A stretch of DNA of 62,286 bases from an uncultured Jannaschia sp. (GTDB lineage: Bacteria; Pseudomonadota; Alphaproteobacteria; Rhodobacterales; Rhodobacteraceae), in the NCBI RefSeq assembly GCF_947494025.1, contig NZ_CANLTQ010000014.1, positions 1-62,286 on the forward strand, given 5' to 3'. Shown here piece by piece: positions 8,501 through 17,748 of the stretch. The position numbers were made by a program, and so were the translations under genes. Below the pieces are notes generated by a model, which saw only the letters and a list, made by a program, of their open reading frames with translations, was not told the DNA's origin and ran no database searches. The first letter of the stretch is position 1. Every line of letters begins with the position of its first letter.

Positions 8501-8763
8501 ATGGCGGCATGGCAGCGGGGGTGAAGGGCGTCCCGGAATTGATCCCGTGGATCAATTCAGTCCTGAACGGGCGAAGCCCCGGGGTGGCAAGCCCCGTCGG
8601 CGATCACGGAGCCTGTCTGCACGTCCTTCCCGCGAGGGAACTGACGACGGCGATCGTTATGAACTTGAACGGCCTGATGCGCTCGCCCGAAGGATCGGCG
8701 CAATATCGCGATCCGTTGGAACAGGTGCAGCGACCTGTTCCTCGCTGCCATTCGCCTCTCGTC
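8501..8763. other. Gap between IS5 remnant and M20 peptidase gene
   Basis: Open frames here have atypical, Arg-rich composition and match no family I can name. It probably includes the 5' part of the decayed insertion sequence and the downstream end of the leftward peptide operon. No clear terminator was found. Confidence 0.4.
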
Positions 8764-9987
8764 TCAAGATTGATCGCTGCGCAGGCCCGCGGTGCCGAGG
8801 ATCGCAGCCAAGCCGGCTGAGAGCCCTCTGGCGGATAGCTCGGGCTCCACATCGATCCATTCCTCGAGCGAGTGCGCGCGGCCCCCTGTCCCGCCGGATC
8901 CCAGACAGATGGCGGGGATGCCGAGGCTTATCGGGATATTCGCGTCCGTCGAGCCTGCGCGTTCACGCGCCTCGAAGCCGAAGGCGGCCAGCGCGGCAAA
9001 CGTCGCCTGTACGATGGGCGACTGGTGGTCCGTCTTGCCCGCGGGGCGCTGGCCGATCCGCTGTAGATCCGCTGTGATCGCGCCGACCTCGGTCTTGCGG
9101 CGCGCGTTCTCGGTCGTGACGGCGGCCTCCACGAGCGCATGCAGGGCGCCATCCAGCCGGTCGAGTTCTTCCTGGCTCTCCGACCGCAGGTCGATCTCCA
9201 CCCAAACCTCTTCCGGAATGGCATTGATCGACGTGCCGCCGCCGAAAACGGAGGCGCAGTAGGTCGTGCGTGGCTTGTCCGGGACTTCGAGCTTCGCCAT
9301 GCCCGCGAGAACGTCGCCGAGCGCATGCGCGGGGTTCACGATCCCGAACGCGCTGAACGAATGGCCCCCTGGGCCGCGAAACGCCACCCTGTACCGGTGG
9401 GACCCCACGGCGATCGTGGTAACCTCCTCGACCTGAAGTCCGTCGATCGTGAAGAAGGCATCGATCCGGTCCCGGTACTGACCTTCCGTAAACAAGTGCC
9501 GCACGCCGCGCAGGTCGCCCTTCCCCTCCTCGCCCACGTCGCCGACGAACAGGAGGTCGGCCTCGGTCTCGACTCCGCCCGCGTCAAGCGCGCGGACGAA
9601 TGCCAGAAGCGCCGCGAGGCCTCGGCTGTCATCGCCGATACCCGGAGCGAAGAGCTTCGTTCCCTCCCGCCGGACGGTGCAGTCGGTGCCTTTGGGAAAG
9701 ACGGTGTCGAGATGCGCCGCCAGAACGACAGCGCGTCCATTGGCACGGCCCCGCCGGATCCCGGTGACGTTGCCGATGGCGTCGCGCCCCACCTCTTCCA
9801 GTCCGTGTTCGCGAAACATCCCCTCGTAGGCCGCGGCGCGCTCGTCCTCCTCGAACGGGGGCGCCGGGATCTCGGCGATCCGAACGATATCCTCGACGAA
9901 CCGGTCGTGGTTCTCACGCAGATCATTTGCGGCCGAGGAAAACGCCGCCGAAGAAAGTATCTCGCCAATCTCGTACGTCGTTCTCAT
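8764..9987 (-). CDS. M20-family metallopeptidase (PepT-like)
   Basis: 407 residues from the ATG at 9987, preceded by GAGGAA; the longer frame start at 10023 lacks a good site. The zinc-peptidase motifs are visible: AAHLDTVFP (first metal His and Asp), APGIGDDSRG (bridging Asp), VGDVGEEGKGDLRG (catalytic and metal Glu) and a late SGGTGGRAHSLEEW (metal His). The dimerisation lid lies between about 200 and 320 (FRGPGGHSFSAFG). It is the last gene of the leftward peptide transporter operon, 69 bases after an alpha/beta hydrolase gene. The likely job is to cleave peptides brought in by that transporter in the cytoplasm. The exact substrate is unknown. Confidence 0.88.
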   Translation of the reverse strand: MRTTYEIGEILSSAAFSSAANDLRENHDRFVEDIVRIAEIPAPPFEEDERAAAYEGMFREHGLEEVGRDAIGNVTGIRRGRANGRAVVLAAHLDTVFPKGTDCTVRREGTKLFAPGIGDDSRGLAALLAFVRALDAGGVETEADLLFVGDVGEEGKGDLRGVRHLFTEGQYRDRIDAFFTIDGLQVEEVTTIAVGSHRYRVAFRGPGGHSFSAFGIVNPAHALGDVLAGMAKLEVPDKPRTTYCASVFGGGTSINAIPEEVWVEIDLRSESQEELDRLDGALHALVEAAVTTENARRKTEVGAITADLQRIGQRPAGKTDHQSPIVQATFAALAAFGFEARERAGSTDANIPISLGIPAICLGSGGTGGRAHSLEEWIDVEPELSARGLSAGLAAILGTAGLRSDQS

Positions 9988-10056
9988 GCTGTCGTTCCTC
10001 TTCGCGTCCCGCGTCCGGATCATGTCGCCGCCTCGCGCGGCCCGTCTTCCTTCTGT

Positions 10057-10932
10057 TCAGGCATTGACGGCACCGGTGCCGGCGCCAAGCGTCTCGGCCG
10101 ATGGCAACCCGCCCGTGAACCACAGGCCGGCGGCGGCGCGGCCCATGGCGTTTCCGTCATGGTCGACGCCCGGCACCTCCGTGAGGCGCCAGCCGAAGGA
10201 AATGCCGAGCGCCTCGGCCGCGGCGCGGCCCGTCTCCAGATAGTTGCGCGCGCGGTGCAACCGGCCCGGCCCCTGCGCCCGCGCTTCGGGCTGGGAGGGA
10301 AGGTTCTCGGCGCCTGCCTCGCAATCCTTCTGGCCCGCGAGAATCCATAGATCGGAGGCGAGGAGCCGACGCAGATCGTCCTCGCCAAGACCGATCCCGC
10401 CGAGGCCCGCAGGGAACTCCACGTCGAGTGTCGGCAGGGAATACCAACCCGCATTCGCCGCGATCACCGAATCGAAGGGGCCATAGCCAACCAGGGAGAC
10501 CATGCGGTGCAGGAACTGGCCCCCGGCCGAGTGGCCGAAGATGCGTGCCTTGCCCTCGGCCATCAGTCCGGCCTCGGTCATGGCATCGACGACGCGGGCG
10601 GGGACGTGGTAGATCCAGCTCTCGCGGCGGGTGATAGCGCCGTCGTCATCCCGCACCATGCCGTTGTTGTAGCGTTCCGCCTCCGGAAAGAGGTCGTCCG
10701 AAAAGGTCGGCGCCACGATCAGCAGATCGTGCCGGTCGGCGGCATCGATCCAGAAGTCGCGGTAATCGTCACCGTTCCGCTTCATGCCATGCTGCACGAG
10801 AACCACGTCGCCCCCCGGGCGATAGCCTGCTGCGCGATAGCAGTTGAGCAGGATGCTCCGCCCCGGCTGTCCATCGAAATCGAAGGGGATCGCGCTCGTT
10901 CCCTCGCGCTCAAGAAGTGTGGCTAGTGTCAT
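10057..10932 (-). CDS. Alpha/beta hydrolase, putative esterase
   Basis: 291 residues with the nucleophile elbow GHSAGGQ (about 135-141). An early oxyanion-side block VVLVQHGMKRNGDDYRDFW (about 43-61) and a candidate catalytic His in PGVDHDGNAMGRAA near 255 are visible, so the triad appears complete. No signal peptide is seen. The start overlaps the end of the upstream ABC ATPase gene by 23 bases. Placement between transporter and peptidase suggests it removes an ester or amide group from the imported compound, but the substrate cannot be told from sequence. It resembles poly(3-hydroxybutyrate) depolymerase-like esterases in the elbow region only. Confidence 0.8.
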   Translation of the reverse strand: MTLATLLEREGTSAIPFDFDGQPGRSILLNCYRAAGYRPGGDVVLVQHGMKRNGDDYRDFWIDAADRHDLLIVAPTFSDDLFPEAERYNNGMVRDDDGAITRRESWIYHVPARVVDAMTEAGLMAEGKARIFGHSAGGQFLHRMVSLVGYGPFDSVIAANAGWYSLPTLDVEFPAGLGGIGLGEDDLRRLLASDLWILAGQKDCEAGAENLPSQPEARAQGPGRLHRARNYLETGRAAAEALGISFGWRLTEVPGVDHDGNAMGRAAAGLWFTGGLPSAETLGAGTGAVNA

Positions 10933-11980
10933 GCGGATTTCGATCCTTGTCGTGAAGATGGCAGGCGGCGGTGCGGCCGGGCGCGATCTCTCGCAGCCTC
11001 GGGGCTTCGAGCGAACAGCGGGGCATCGCGTTCGGGCAGCGCGGATGGAAGGGGCAGCCCGGGGGCGGCGCGAGGGGGGACGGCAATTCGCCCTTCACCG
11101 CCTCGAACTTGCGCTTGCGATTGCGGACCGACGGGATCTGCTCGAGCAGGGTCCGCGTATAGGGATGCGCCGGCGCGGCGAAGAGTTCGGCCGCGGGCGC
11201 CAGCTCCACGATTTCTCCCAGATACATGATCGCGACGCGGTCGGCCATGTAGCGGACCACGGAAAGATCGTGGCTGATGAAGAGGTATGTGAGCTGCCGC
11301 CGCGACCGCAGGTCGAGGAAAAGATTGATGACCTGCGCCTGGATGGAGACGTCGAGCGCGGCGATCGGCTCGTCGCAGACGAGGAATTGCGGCTCGACGA
11401 TCAGCGCGCGGGCGATGCCGATGCGTTGGCGCTGCCCGCCCGAGAACTCGTGCGGATAACGGTCCCGGTAACTGGCGTCGAGACCGACTTCGGCGAGCGC
11501 CGAATCGACCCTTTCGCGGATCTCCGCGGCGCCCAGGTCGCGGCGGTGAACGCGGAGTGGCTCGGTCAGGATGGCGCCCACGCGCTGACGCGGGTTGAGC
11601 GAGGCATAGGGATCCTGAAAGATCATCTGGACGCCCAGGATGAACGCTTTCCGCGCCGCGCGGTCGAGCTCCGAAACGGGCCTGCCGTCATAGGCGACTT
11701 CGCCCCGCGTCGGCGGGGTGATTCCGGTGATCATGCGCCCGAGTGTGGACTTGCCGCAGCCGGACTCGCCGACAAGGCCCAGAACCTCGCCGCGCCGGAT
11801 GGAAAGGTCGACGGACCGCACGGCCTTCAGCACCGGAATATCCGGCGCCCGGCCCATGAGCGACAGCACGCGTTCCGCCATGACCGGCTTGCGCGTGAAA
11901 TCGCGGCCGAGTCCGCGCATCTCCAGAATGGGCGCGGACCGGTCGGCGGTCGCGTGCGGTGGCGACACGCGGGCGGTCAT
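10910..11980 (-). CDS. Peptide ABC transporter ATP-binding protein (DppF/OppF type)
   Basis: 356 residues. Walker [10 protein letters not shown] is at 71-79, Q-loop [11 protein letters not shown] at about 120-130, signature FSGGQRQR at 179-186 and Walker B FLVCDEP at 199-205, followed by the ISHD switch. The C-terminal oligopeptide-transporter extension with a Cys cluster ([14 protein letters not shown]) is present; in this family it can hold an iron-sulphur cluster. It overlaps the preceding ATPase by the ATGA type (11977-11980). It pairs with that ATPase as the heterodimeric motor of the importer at the inner membrane. Confidence 0.95.
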   Translation of the reverse strand: MTARVSPPHATADRSAPILEMRGLGRDFTRKPVMAERVLSLMGRAPDIPVLKAVRSVDLSIRRGEVLGLVGESGCGKSTLGRMITGITPPTRGEVAYDGRPVSELDRAARKAFILGVQMIFQDPYASLNPRQRVGAILTEPLRVHRRDLGAAEIRERVDSALAEVGLDASYRDRYPHEFSGGQRQRIGIARALIVEPQFLVCDEPIAALDVSIQAQVINLFLDLRSRRQLTYLFISHDLSVVRYMADRVAIMYLGEIVELAPAAELFAAPAHPYTRTLLEQIPSVRNRKRKFEAVKGELPSPLAPPPGCPFHPRCPNAMPRCSLEAPRLREIAPGRTAACHLHDKDRNPHDTSHTS

Positions 11981-12966
11981 GCGGCGGCTCCATCGTCGAG
12001 CGGGTGGTGGCAGAGCCAGCTTCGGCCGGAGGGATCGGCATCCCGCGCCGGCTCCTCGCGCCGGCAGATTTCCGTGGCACGGTCGCAGCGCGGGTGGAAC
12101 GGACAGCCGACCGGACGGGCGGAAAGCGGCGGCGCGGCACCCGGCACCTGCCGCAGCCCCTGCCCCGGCGGGGCATCGCCGGGAACGGATTCAAGAAGAC
12201 CCTTGGTGTAGGGATGGCGGGGACGATCGAGAACCTCGTCGGTCGAGCCGGTCTCGACGATCCGGCCGGCATACATGACGGCGATCCGGTCGGCGAGCTC
12301 GGCCACCACCCCGAGGTCGTGGCTGATCCAGATCAGCGCCGCACCGCTCTCGGCCTGGAGGCGCTGCATCTCGGCGATGATCTGTCCCTGAATGGTGACG
12401 TCGAGCGCGGTCGTCGGCTCGTCGGCGATGATGAGCGCCGGATTGTTCAGCAGCGCCGTCGCGATCGCGACGCGCTGGCGCATCCCGCCCGAGAACTCGT
12501 GCGGATATTGATCGAGACGCGCCCGGGGCGAGGTGATGCCCACCTTCTCGAGGCTTTCGGCGGCGCGGCGCCGCGCCTCGGCCGGCGCGACATCGGCGTG
12601 TTCGGTGATGGCTTCGACCATCTGCTCACCGATGGTGAGGACCGGGTTCAGGGTCGTGAGCGGATCCTGGAAGATCATCGCGAGCTCCGCGCCGCGCAGA
12701 CGCCGCAACCCTTCCTCGTCGAGGCGGCGCAGGTCCTGCCCGCGGAACGTCACCTGCCCGTCGGTGATCTCGCCGGGCGGGTCGATAAGGCCCAGGATCG
12801 AGAAGCCGGCGACGGACTTGCCCGAGCCCGACTCGCCGACGAGGCCCAGAACCTCACCGCGATGGACCGTCAGGTCGATCCCGTCGACCGCCGGCCAGGC
12901 GCCGGCGGCGTCATGGAACACCGTTCGCAATCCGCGCATGTCGAGAACAGGGGAATTGTCGGTCAT
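11977..12966 (-). CDS. Peptide ABC transporter ATP-binding protein (DppD/OppD type)
   Basis: 329 residues from the ATG at 12966, which overlaps the permease stop (ATGA). Longer frames upstream only read through the permease gene. Walker A GESGSGKS is at about 44-51, signature [12 protein letters not shown], Walker [13 protein letters not shown], then ISHDLGVV. The C-terminal Cys-rich extension ([14 protein letters not shown]) typical of peptide-type ATPases is present. It is the partner of the following DppF-type protein. Confidence 0.95.
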   Translation of the reverse strand: MTDNSPVLDMRGLRTVFHDAAGAWPAVDGIDLTVHRGEVLGLVGESGSGKSVAGFSILGLIDPPGEITDGQVTFRGQDLRRLDEEGLRRLRGAELAMIFQDPLTTLNPVLTIGEQMVEAITEHADVAPAEARRRAAESLEKVGITSPRARLDQYPHEFSGGMRQRVAIATALLNNPALIIADEPTTALDVTIQGQIIAEMQRLQAESGAALIWISHDLGVVAELADRIAVMYAGRIVETGSTDEVLDRPRHPYTKGLLESVPGDAPPGQGLRQVPGAAPPLSARPVGCPFHPRCDRATEICRREEPARDADPSGRSWLCHHPLDDGAAA

Positions 12967-13886
12967 GAGCGCCTGGGGTCGAGCGCCGTCCTGAGACGGT
13001 CGCCTACGAGGTTGAGCGAGGAGATCAGGACGAGGAGCGCGATGCCCGGATAGAAGCTGATCCAGTAATCGCCGCTCAGAAGGTAATTGAAACCGCTCGC
13101 CACCAGCAGGCCGAGCGAGGGCTCCGTGACCGGGACGCCGACGCCCAGAAAGGACAGCGTCGCCTCGAGCGTGATCGCCGAGGCGATCTGCACCGTCGCG
13201 ACGACGAGCACCGCGTTGAGGCTGTTCGGCATGATGTGCCGGAACATCACGCGGAGCCGGGAATAGCCGAGGTTCTCGGCCGCCTCGACGTATTCCTTGC
13301 GCCGCTCGGACAGGGCCGCAGAGCGCATGATGCGGGCATAGTTCGCCCATTGCACGATGACGATGGCGATGATCACCTTGTCCACGCCCCGCCCGATCAT
13401 CGCCAGCAGCACAAGCGCGACGAGGATCGACGGAAACCCGAGAACGAAGTCCACGAACCGCATGAGAAGCGTCTCGATCCGGCCGCCCATCACCGCGGCG
13501 ACCAACCCGACGCAGATGCCGATGATCATGGCGATCGACGTGGAGATGAGGCCGACCAGAAGGCTGACGCGCAGGCCGTAGAGAATCGCCGACAACATGT
13601 CGCGGCCCTGACTGTCAGTGCCCAGAAGGAAGACCTGACCCTCGAAGCTCTCCCCGCCGGGCGGGAGAAGATTGTCCATCACGCTGAACGCGTTGAGGTC
13701 GTAGGGATCCTGCGGCGCCAGGAACGGCAGGAGCAGGCCCGCGAGCACGATCGCCGCAAGGGTGAGCAGCGCGCCCCTGACGCTCGGCCGGCGCCGGAGC
13801 TTCCGCAGCATGGCGCGGCGCTGTGGCGTGTCGGTGAGCGGCGGCCGGGTTGCCGGCCCGTCCGTGGCTCCGGTCGTGTCGGTCAT
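12963..13886 (-). CDS. Peptide ABC transporter permease (DppC type)
   Basis: 307 residues from the ATG at 13886, overlapping the upstream permease stop by ATGA. A cytoplasmic N-terminal tail precedes TM1 (about 40-62), then the family marker FLLGTDSQGRDMLSAILYG, then five membrane segments. The EAA loop (ENLGYSRLRVMFRHIMPNS) that contacts the ATPases is near 200-220. It should form the inner-membrane channel with the DppB-type permease. Confidence 0.95.
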   Translation of the reverse strand: MTDTTGATDGPATRPPLTDTPQRRAMLRKLRRRPSVRGALLTLAAIVLAGLLLPFLAPQDPYDLNAFSVMDNLLPPGGESFEGQVFLLGTDSQGRDMLSAILYGLRVSLLVGLISTSIAMIIGICVGLVAAVMGGRIETLLMRFVDFVLGFPSILVALVLLAMIGRGVDKVIIAIVIVQWANYARIMRSAALSERRKEYVEAAENLGYSRLRVMFRHIMPNSLNAVLVVATVQIASAITLEATLSFLGVGVPVTEPSLGLLVASGFNYLLSGDYWISFYPGIALLVLISSLNLVGDRLRTALDPRRS

Positions 13887-14860
13887 CCCATGTTCTCCAC
13901 CAGCTTCACGCGTGGATCGAGCGCGGCATAGGTAAAATCGACGAGCAGGTTCACGGCGACGAAGATGAACGTGACGAGCATCACGTAGGCGACCACGACG
14001 GGCCGATCGAGCTGGTAGATCGACGTGATCAGGAGGCGCCCCATGCCGGGCCAGGCGAACACGGTTTCCGTGATCGTGGAGAAGGCGATCAGCGACCCGA
14101 ACTCGACGCCCAGAACGGTAACGATCGGGATCAGGATGTTGCGCAGGACGTGCCGGCGCACGATGCGTTTCGGCCGCACCCCCTTCGCCCGCGCGAAACG
14201 GACGTAATCCTGATGGACCGCCTCCGCCGCGCCGGCGGCCGTCAGGCGGATCATCAGCGCGATGTTGGGAATGGCGAGATTGACGACGGGCAACGTCATG
14301 TGGCGCAGTCCGTCGAGCGTCAGGAAGCTGAGGGGGATGCCGAGGAGGGACACGGTCTCGCCCCGCCCCGCGGCCGGCAGCCATTGCAGCCAGACGGCGA
14401 AGATCAGGATCAGGACCATGCCCTTCCAGAAGCTCGGGATCGAATAGCCCAGGATCGAACCCGTCATGGCGGCCCGTGCCGTGCGGGTCCCGTCGTTCAG
14501 GCCGATCCAGAGGCCGATCGGAATACCGATCGCGCTGGCGATCGCGAGGGCCCAGAAGACGAGTTCGAACGTCGCCGGCATCCGGGACAGGATGAGGCTC
14601 AGCGCCGGGCGACCGTGGACGAAGGAGGTTCCGAGATCCCCCTGCAGCGCATTGCCGAGAAAGGTCAGATATTGGGCCCAGACCGGCCGATCCAGGCCGA
14701 GGCGCGCGATCATCGCCGCCCGCTCGGCCTGCGTCGCGTCGGGCGGGACGAGCAGGTCGGCCGGGTTGCCGACGGAATAGACCGCGAGAAAGATCGCGAT
14801 CGAGACGGCGAAGAGAACCGCGATGCTCTGCAACAGGCGTTGCAGGACGAAAAGAGCCAT
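13883..14860 (-). CDS. Peptide ABC transporter permease (DppB type)
   Basis: 325 residues with TM1 at about 8-30, followed by the periplasmic loop marker GLDRPVWAQYLTFLGNALQG and the block GDLGTSFVHGRPAL. The EAA loop (ARAKGVRPKRIVRRHVLRN) and the closing ITETVFAWPGMGRLL segment are both intact. It lies 73 bases after the binding-protein gene; that gap contains a hairpin. Its paralogue at 48173-49150 has the same architecture. Confidence 0.95.
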   Translation of the reverse strand: MALFVLQRLLQSIAVLFAVSIAIFLAVYSVGNPADLLVPPDATQAERAAMIARLGLDRPVWAQYLTFLGNALQGDLGTSFVHGRPALSLILSRMPATFELVFWALAIASAIGIPIGLWIGLNDGTRTARAAMTGSILGYSIPSFWKGMVLILIFAVWLQWLPAAGRGETVSLLGIPLSFLTLDGLRHMTLPVVNLAIPNIALMIRLTAAGAAEAVHQDYVRFARAKGVRPKRIVRRHVLRNILIPIVTVLGVEFGSLIAFSTITETVFAWPGMGRLLITSIYQLDRPVVVAYVMLVTFIFVAVNLLVDFTYAALDPRVKLVENMG

Positions 14861-14889
14861 GTCAGCCGTTCCCGGTTTCGGAAAGGCTC

Positions 14890-14905
14890 CGGCGCCAGCG
14901 CGCCG
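14890..14905 (-). terminator. Intercistronic hairpin between binding-protein and permease genes
   Basis: CGGCGC and GCGCCG flank a four-base loop within the 73-base gap. A hairpin here would protect or over-represent the binding-protein part of the message, as is common in ABC importer operons. No T-run follows. Confidence 0.45.
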
Positions 14906-14933
14906 AAGATCGCATGTCAGATGCCGCCGGCAA

Positions 14934-16550
14934 TCATTCCGCCGTTTGCGTCACTTCGTGGGCCAGCGTGTACTGGTCGGCCCGGCCGGGATAGCTCAAC
15001 CCGTCGCGGAAGGCCCAGATCGAGCTCTCGAAGTGCAGCGGGATGAAGCCGAGCTTGTCCACCGCCATCTGTTCGGCCCGCTGCAAAAGCGCCGCGCGTT
15101 TCTCCTCGTCGACGGTGCTGATGGCCTCGAGCAGGATCGCGTCGAACTCGGGGTCCGACCAGGCGCCGTAATTCGACGCGCCGACGCCCAGATCCTCGTT
15201 ATCGGTCGTCACGTACTGGCGCAGGAAGGAGGCCGCGCCGCCCTCGCTCGAGCCCCAGCCGCCCATCGCGAAGCTGAATTCCTTGTCACTGCGCCGCGAG
15301 AAGAAGATCGAGCGCGTCATCGCGTCGAGTTCCGTCTGGATGCCGATCCGCGTAAGGAACTGCGCCACCACCTGCGCCACCTGGCTGTCGTTGATGTAGC
15401 GGTCGTTGGTGGCGTGCAGGGTCAGGCCGAAACCGTCTGGATAGCCCGCTTCCGCCAGCAATTCCGTGGCCCGCTCCGGGTCGTATTCCAGCGGCTCGGG
15501 ATCCGGGATCGCGCCGAACATGTTGTCGGGGATGAACTGGTAGGCCGGCGTGGCGAAGCCGTCCATGATCCGGTCGACGATCGCCTGCCGGTCGATGGCC
15601 ATCGACACCGCCCGTCGCACGCGCTCGTCCTGGAAGGGGTTCGAGCCGTCCCCGGTGCGGATGAAGGGGCTGTCGTCGCGCCCGATATCCATCTGCAGGA
15701 AGATGATGCGGTTGGACGGGACCGAAACATAATCGAGCCCTTCTTGCGCCTCGATCTGCGTGATGTCCCGCGCGGCGGGGTTCTCGATCAGATCGTAATC
15801 GCCGGAGAGAAGCCCTGCGAGCCGCGGACCGGACGCGGGGACGGGCACCATCCGCACCCGTTCCCAGACGGGCGCCTCGCCGAAGTAATTCTCGTTCCGG
15901 CCAAGCGTGATGCCGGACCCCAGGGTGAACTCCTCGAGCACGAAGGGACCCGTGCCGATCGCCGCCTCACCGGTATTGAAGGCATCGACGCCGGGCCATT
16001 CGCCGGTGACGCCGCAATCATTCTCGAGATCGAAGGTGATTTCGTCGTGCTCGACGATGCCCTCGCTCAGGATCATGATCTGCGCCAGAAGCTCGGGCAT
16101 CAGCGGCTCGATCTCCTTGGTCGTGATCCTGAGCGTGTGGGGGTCGGGCGTCTCGACCGACGCGAAGTTCGTGACGACCGACTCGCCGACCGTCCCGACC
16201 GACGTCTCGTTGTTCATCGTCCGGCAATAGGTGAAGATCACGTCATCGGCGTTGAACTCCGACCCGTCGGAGAAGACCACGTCGTCGCGCAGCTGGAACA
16301 CCCAGGTGTTGTCGTCCTCGGCCTCCCATGACGTCGCGAGCCCGGGCTGGATATTCTGCTGCGCGTCGGCCCGGCCCAGGGCCGAATAGATATGCTCCGC
16401 CACGGCGTTGTTGGATGTAAGGTCATGATAATGCGGGTCGACGGCGGTCGGCTCCGAGGCGAGCGCGATCGTCAGTTCCTGCGCGGCGGCGGGAGACGCA
16501 GCGAGAGCGAGCAGCATCGCCGTCCCCGCTTTCAGGTTACGATAAGTCAT
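14934..16550 (-). CDS. Peptide ABC transporter substrate-binding protein
   Basis: 538 residues from the ATG at 16550 with AGGGAC upstream; the frame start at 16637 would spoil the signal peptide. The signal is MTYRNLKAGTAMLLALAASP with cleavage near AAA/QE and no lipobox Cys, so it should be a soluble periplasmic protein. The mature part shows the SBP_bac_5 pattern: EPTAVDPHYHD, the FQLRDDVVFSDGSEFNADDV block, and later YDPERATELLAEAGYPDG. It is the first gene of the leftward operon. A paralogue at 46507 shares the segment NDRYINDSQ/E and the SRR-x-EF motif, so the two importers probably take related ligands. Confidence 0.95.
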   Translation of the reverse strand: MTYRNLKAGTAMLLALAASPAAAQELTIALASEPTAVDPHYHDLTSNNAVAEHIYSALGRADAQQNIQPGLATSWEAEDDNTWVFQLRDDVVFSDGSEFNADDVIFTYCRTMNNETSVGTVGESVVTNFASVETPDPHTLRITTKEIEPLMPELLAQIMILSEGIVEHDEITFDLENDCGVTGEWPGVDAFNTGEAAIGTGPFVLEEFTLGSGITLGRNENYFGEAPVWERVRMVPVPASGPRLAGLLSGDYDLIENPAARDITQIEAQEGLDYVSVPSNRIIFLQMDIGRDDSPFIRTGDGSNPFQDERVRRAVSMAIDRQAIVDRIMDGFATPAYQFIPDNMFGAIPDPEPLEYDPERATELLAEAGYPDGFGLTLHATNDRYINDSQVAQVVAQFLTRIGIQTELDAMTRSIFFSRRSDKEFSFAMGGWGSSEGGAASFLRQYVTTDNEDLGVGASNYGAWSDPEFDAILLEAISTVDEEKRAALLQRAEQMAVDKLGFIPLHFESSIWAFRDGLSYPGRADQYTLAHEVTQTAE

Positions 16551-16606
16551 TCTGTCCCTGTCTTTGCTATTGTTCGTCAGCGGAGCATGCGGAATGTGAA
16601 ACGTTT

Positions 16607-16624
16607 GTTGCAACCTCATGCAAC
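16607..16624. promoter_or_regulatory. Candidate RpiR operator in divergent intergenic region
   Basis: GTTGCA and TGCAAC form a perfect dyad around a six-base centre in the 111-base gap between the leftward peptide operon and the rpiR-type gene. Divergent regulator-operon pairs commonly place their operator here. The link to RpiR is inferred from position. Confidence 0.45.
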
Positions 16625-16661
16625 CCATGAAACCCACACTGGGTCAAGAGGCACGGGCACG

Positions 16662-17486
16662 ATGAACAACGTTTTTCAAACCGACATCGCGCAGCGCGTC
16701 TCGCGGGCTTACGAAAAGCTCAGCCCGGGGCACCGCCGCATCGCGGACTTCATCCTCGAGAACCCGACCGAAGCGGCCCCCCTGAACAATATCGAGCTTG
16801 CGACCCGTTGCGAGGTTTCGACCGCCACGGCGACGCGGTTCGCCCGCGCGATCGGATTTCCGTGCTTCTCCGACTTTCGCGAGTCCCAACTCGAGGCGAT
16901 GCGCGCCGCCCGCTTCCACGTGGAGCGGTTGAGCCGGGAGATCGACGCGGAGGCCACGCATTTCGACGTGGTCCGCAACGGGCTCGATCAGGACATCCGC
17001 AACCTGCAGACGACACGCGACCGTCTGGACGAGGCCAGCTGCGGCCGCGCGGTGGAGATGATCCTGAACGCGGAGCGCATCTTTGCCTTCGGAGCCGGGC
17101 TGAGCCAGTACGCGATCGGCGTCCTGATCCACGGGCTGGAGCCCTATTGCCGGGGCAACGCGATCAATATCGGGCCGATGGGCAACGGCAACGTCGCGAT
17201 TCGCCGGGCCGTGCACTGCACCGATCGCGACCTCGTCATCACCTGCTCCCTGCCGAACTACGCGGCCGACACGATCGAGGTCACGCAAACCGCGCGCAGA
17301 AAGGGAGCGACGATCCTCTGCATCACCGACCGACCGACAAGTCCGCTAACGAAATATGCCGATGCCGTCTTCTATGCCGACGCCACGCGGAGGCTCCTGC
17401 CGAACTCGATCACCTCGGCGATCGCCGTCTCCGAAGGCATCATCGCCGCGATCGCCAATCGAAGGCAGGAAGGCCTCGACGGGTAG
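16662..17486 (+). CDS. RpiR-family transcriptional regulator (HTH-SIS)
   Basis: 274 residues from the ATG at 16662 (AAGAGG upstream). The N-terminal 80 residues are the HTH_6 domain (YEKLSPGHRRIADFILENP, then CEVSTATATRFARAIGFPCF). Residues about 125-255 form a SIS sugar-isomerase-like domain (AERIFAFGAGLSQYA, VITCSLPNYAADTIEV) that usually binds phosphosugars, although RpiR members near peptide transporters bind other ligands. It is transcribed away from the peptide operon, so it is the probable local regulator of that operon and of itself. Confidence 0.92.
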   Translation: MNNVFQTDIAQRVSRAYEKLSPGHRRIADFILENPTEAAPLNNIELATRCEVSTATATRFARAIGFPCFSDFRESQLEAMRAARFHVERLSREIDAEATHFDVVRNGLDQDIRNLQTTRDRLDEASCGRAVEMILNAERIFAFGAGLSQYAIGVLIHGLEPYCRGNAINIGPMGNGNVAIRRAVHCTDRDLVITCSLPNYAADTIEVTQTARRKGATILCITDRPTSPLTKYADAVFYADATRRLLPNSITSAIAVSEGIIAAIANRRQEGLDG

Positions 17487-17636
17487 ATCGTCCGGCCCTT
17501 TTCGGGGTTCCGCCGGCCGCATCGCGATCTCCGCCACCCGAACCCATCGTATCCGGCCCGGTCGAGTGCGCTCGGAACCCCAAGCGCGGCCTGCCGCCGA
17601 CCGGCGTCCCGGCGCGGCCGGACGGGCGGCCGTGCC

Positions 17637-17677
17637 GCCGCCCCCGCCCCCGACCCCGACCCCGACCCCGACCCGCG
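17637..17677. repeat. Short CCCCGA tandem repeat
   Basis: A C-rich run contains four to five copies of a six-base CCCCGA-type unit between the regulator and the muramidase-like gene. It may be a slippage-prone tract; no function is evident. Confidence 0.6.
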
Positions 17678-17748
17678 GAAAACATCGGCGCGGATACGCA
17701 ATCTCAACGTTTTTCGGCGAAGCCGCCGGCACTCAGAACGAGCGGCGC

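Noticed and set aside
8547-9077. 176-residue plus-strand frame overlapping the M20 peptidase end
   Set aside because: Arg/Ser-rich, overlaps the certain M20 gene on the other strand, and has no recognisable domain.
17637-17677. CCCCGA repeats as a CRISPR or iteron array
   Set aside because: Unit is only six bases with no spacers, within a C-rich tract; better explained as simple-sequence repeat.
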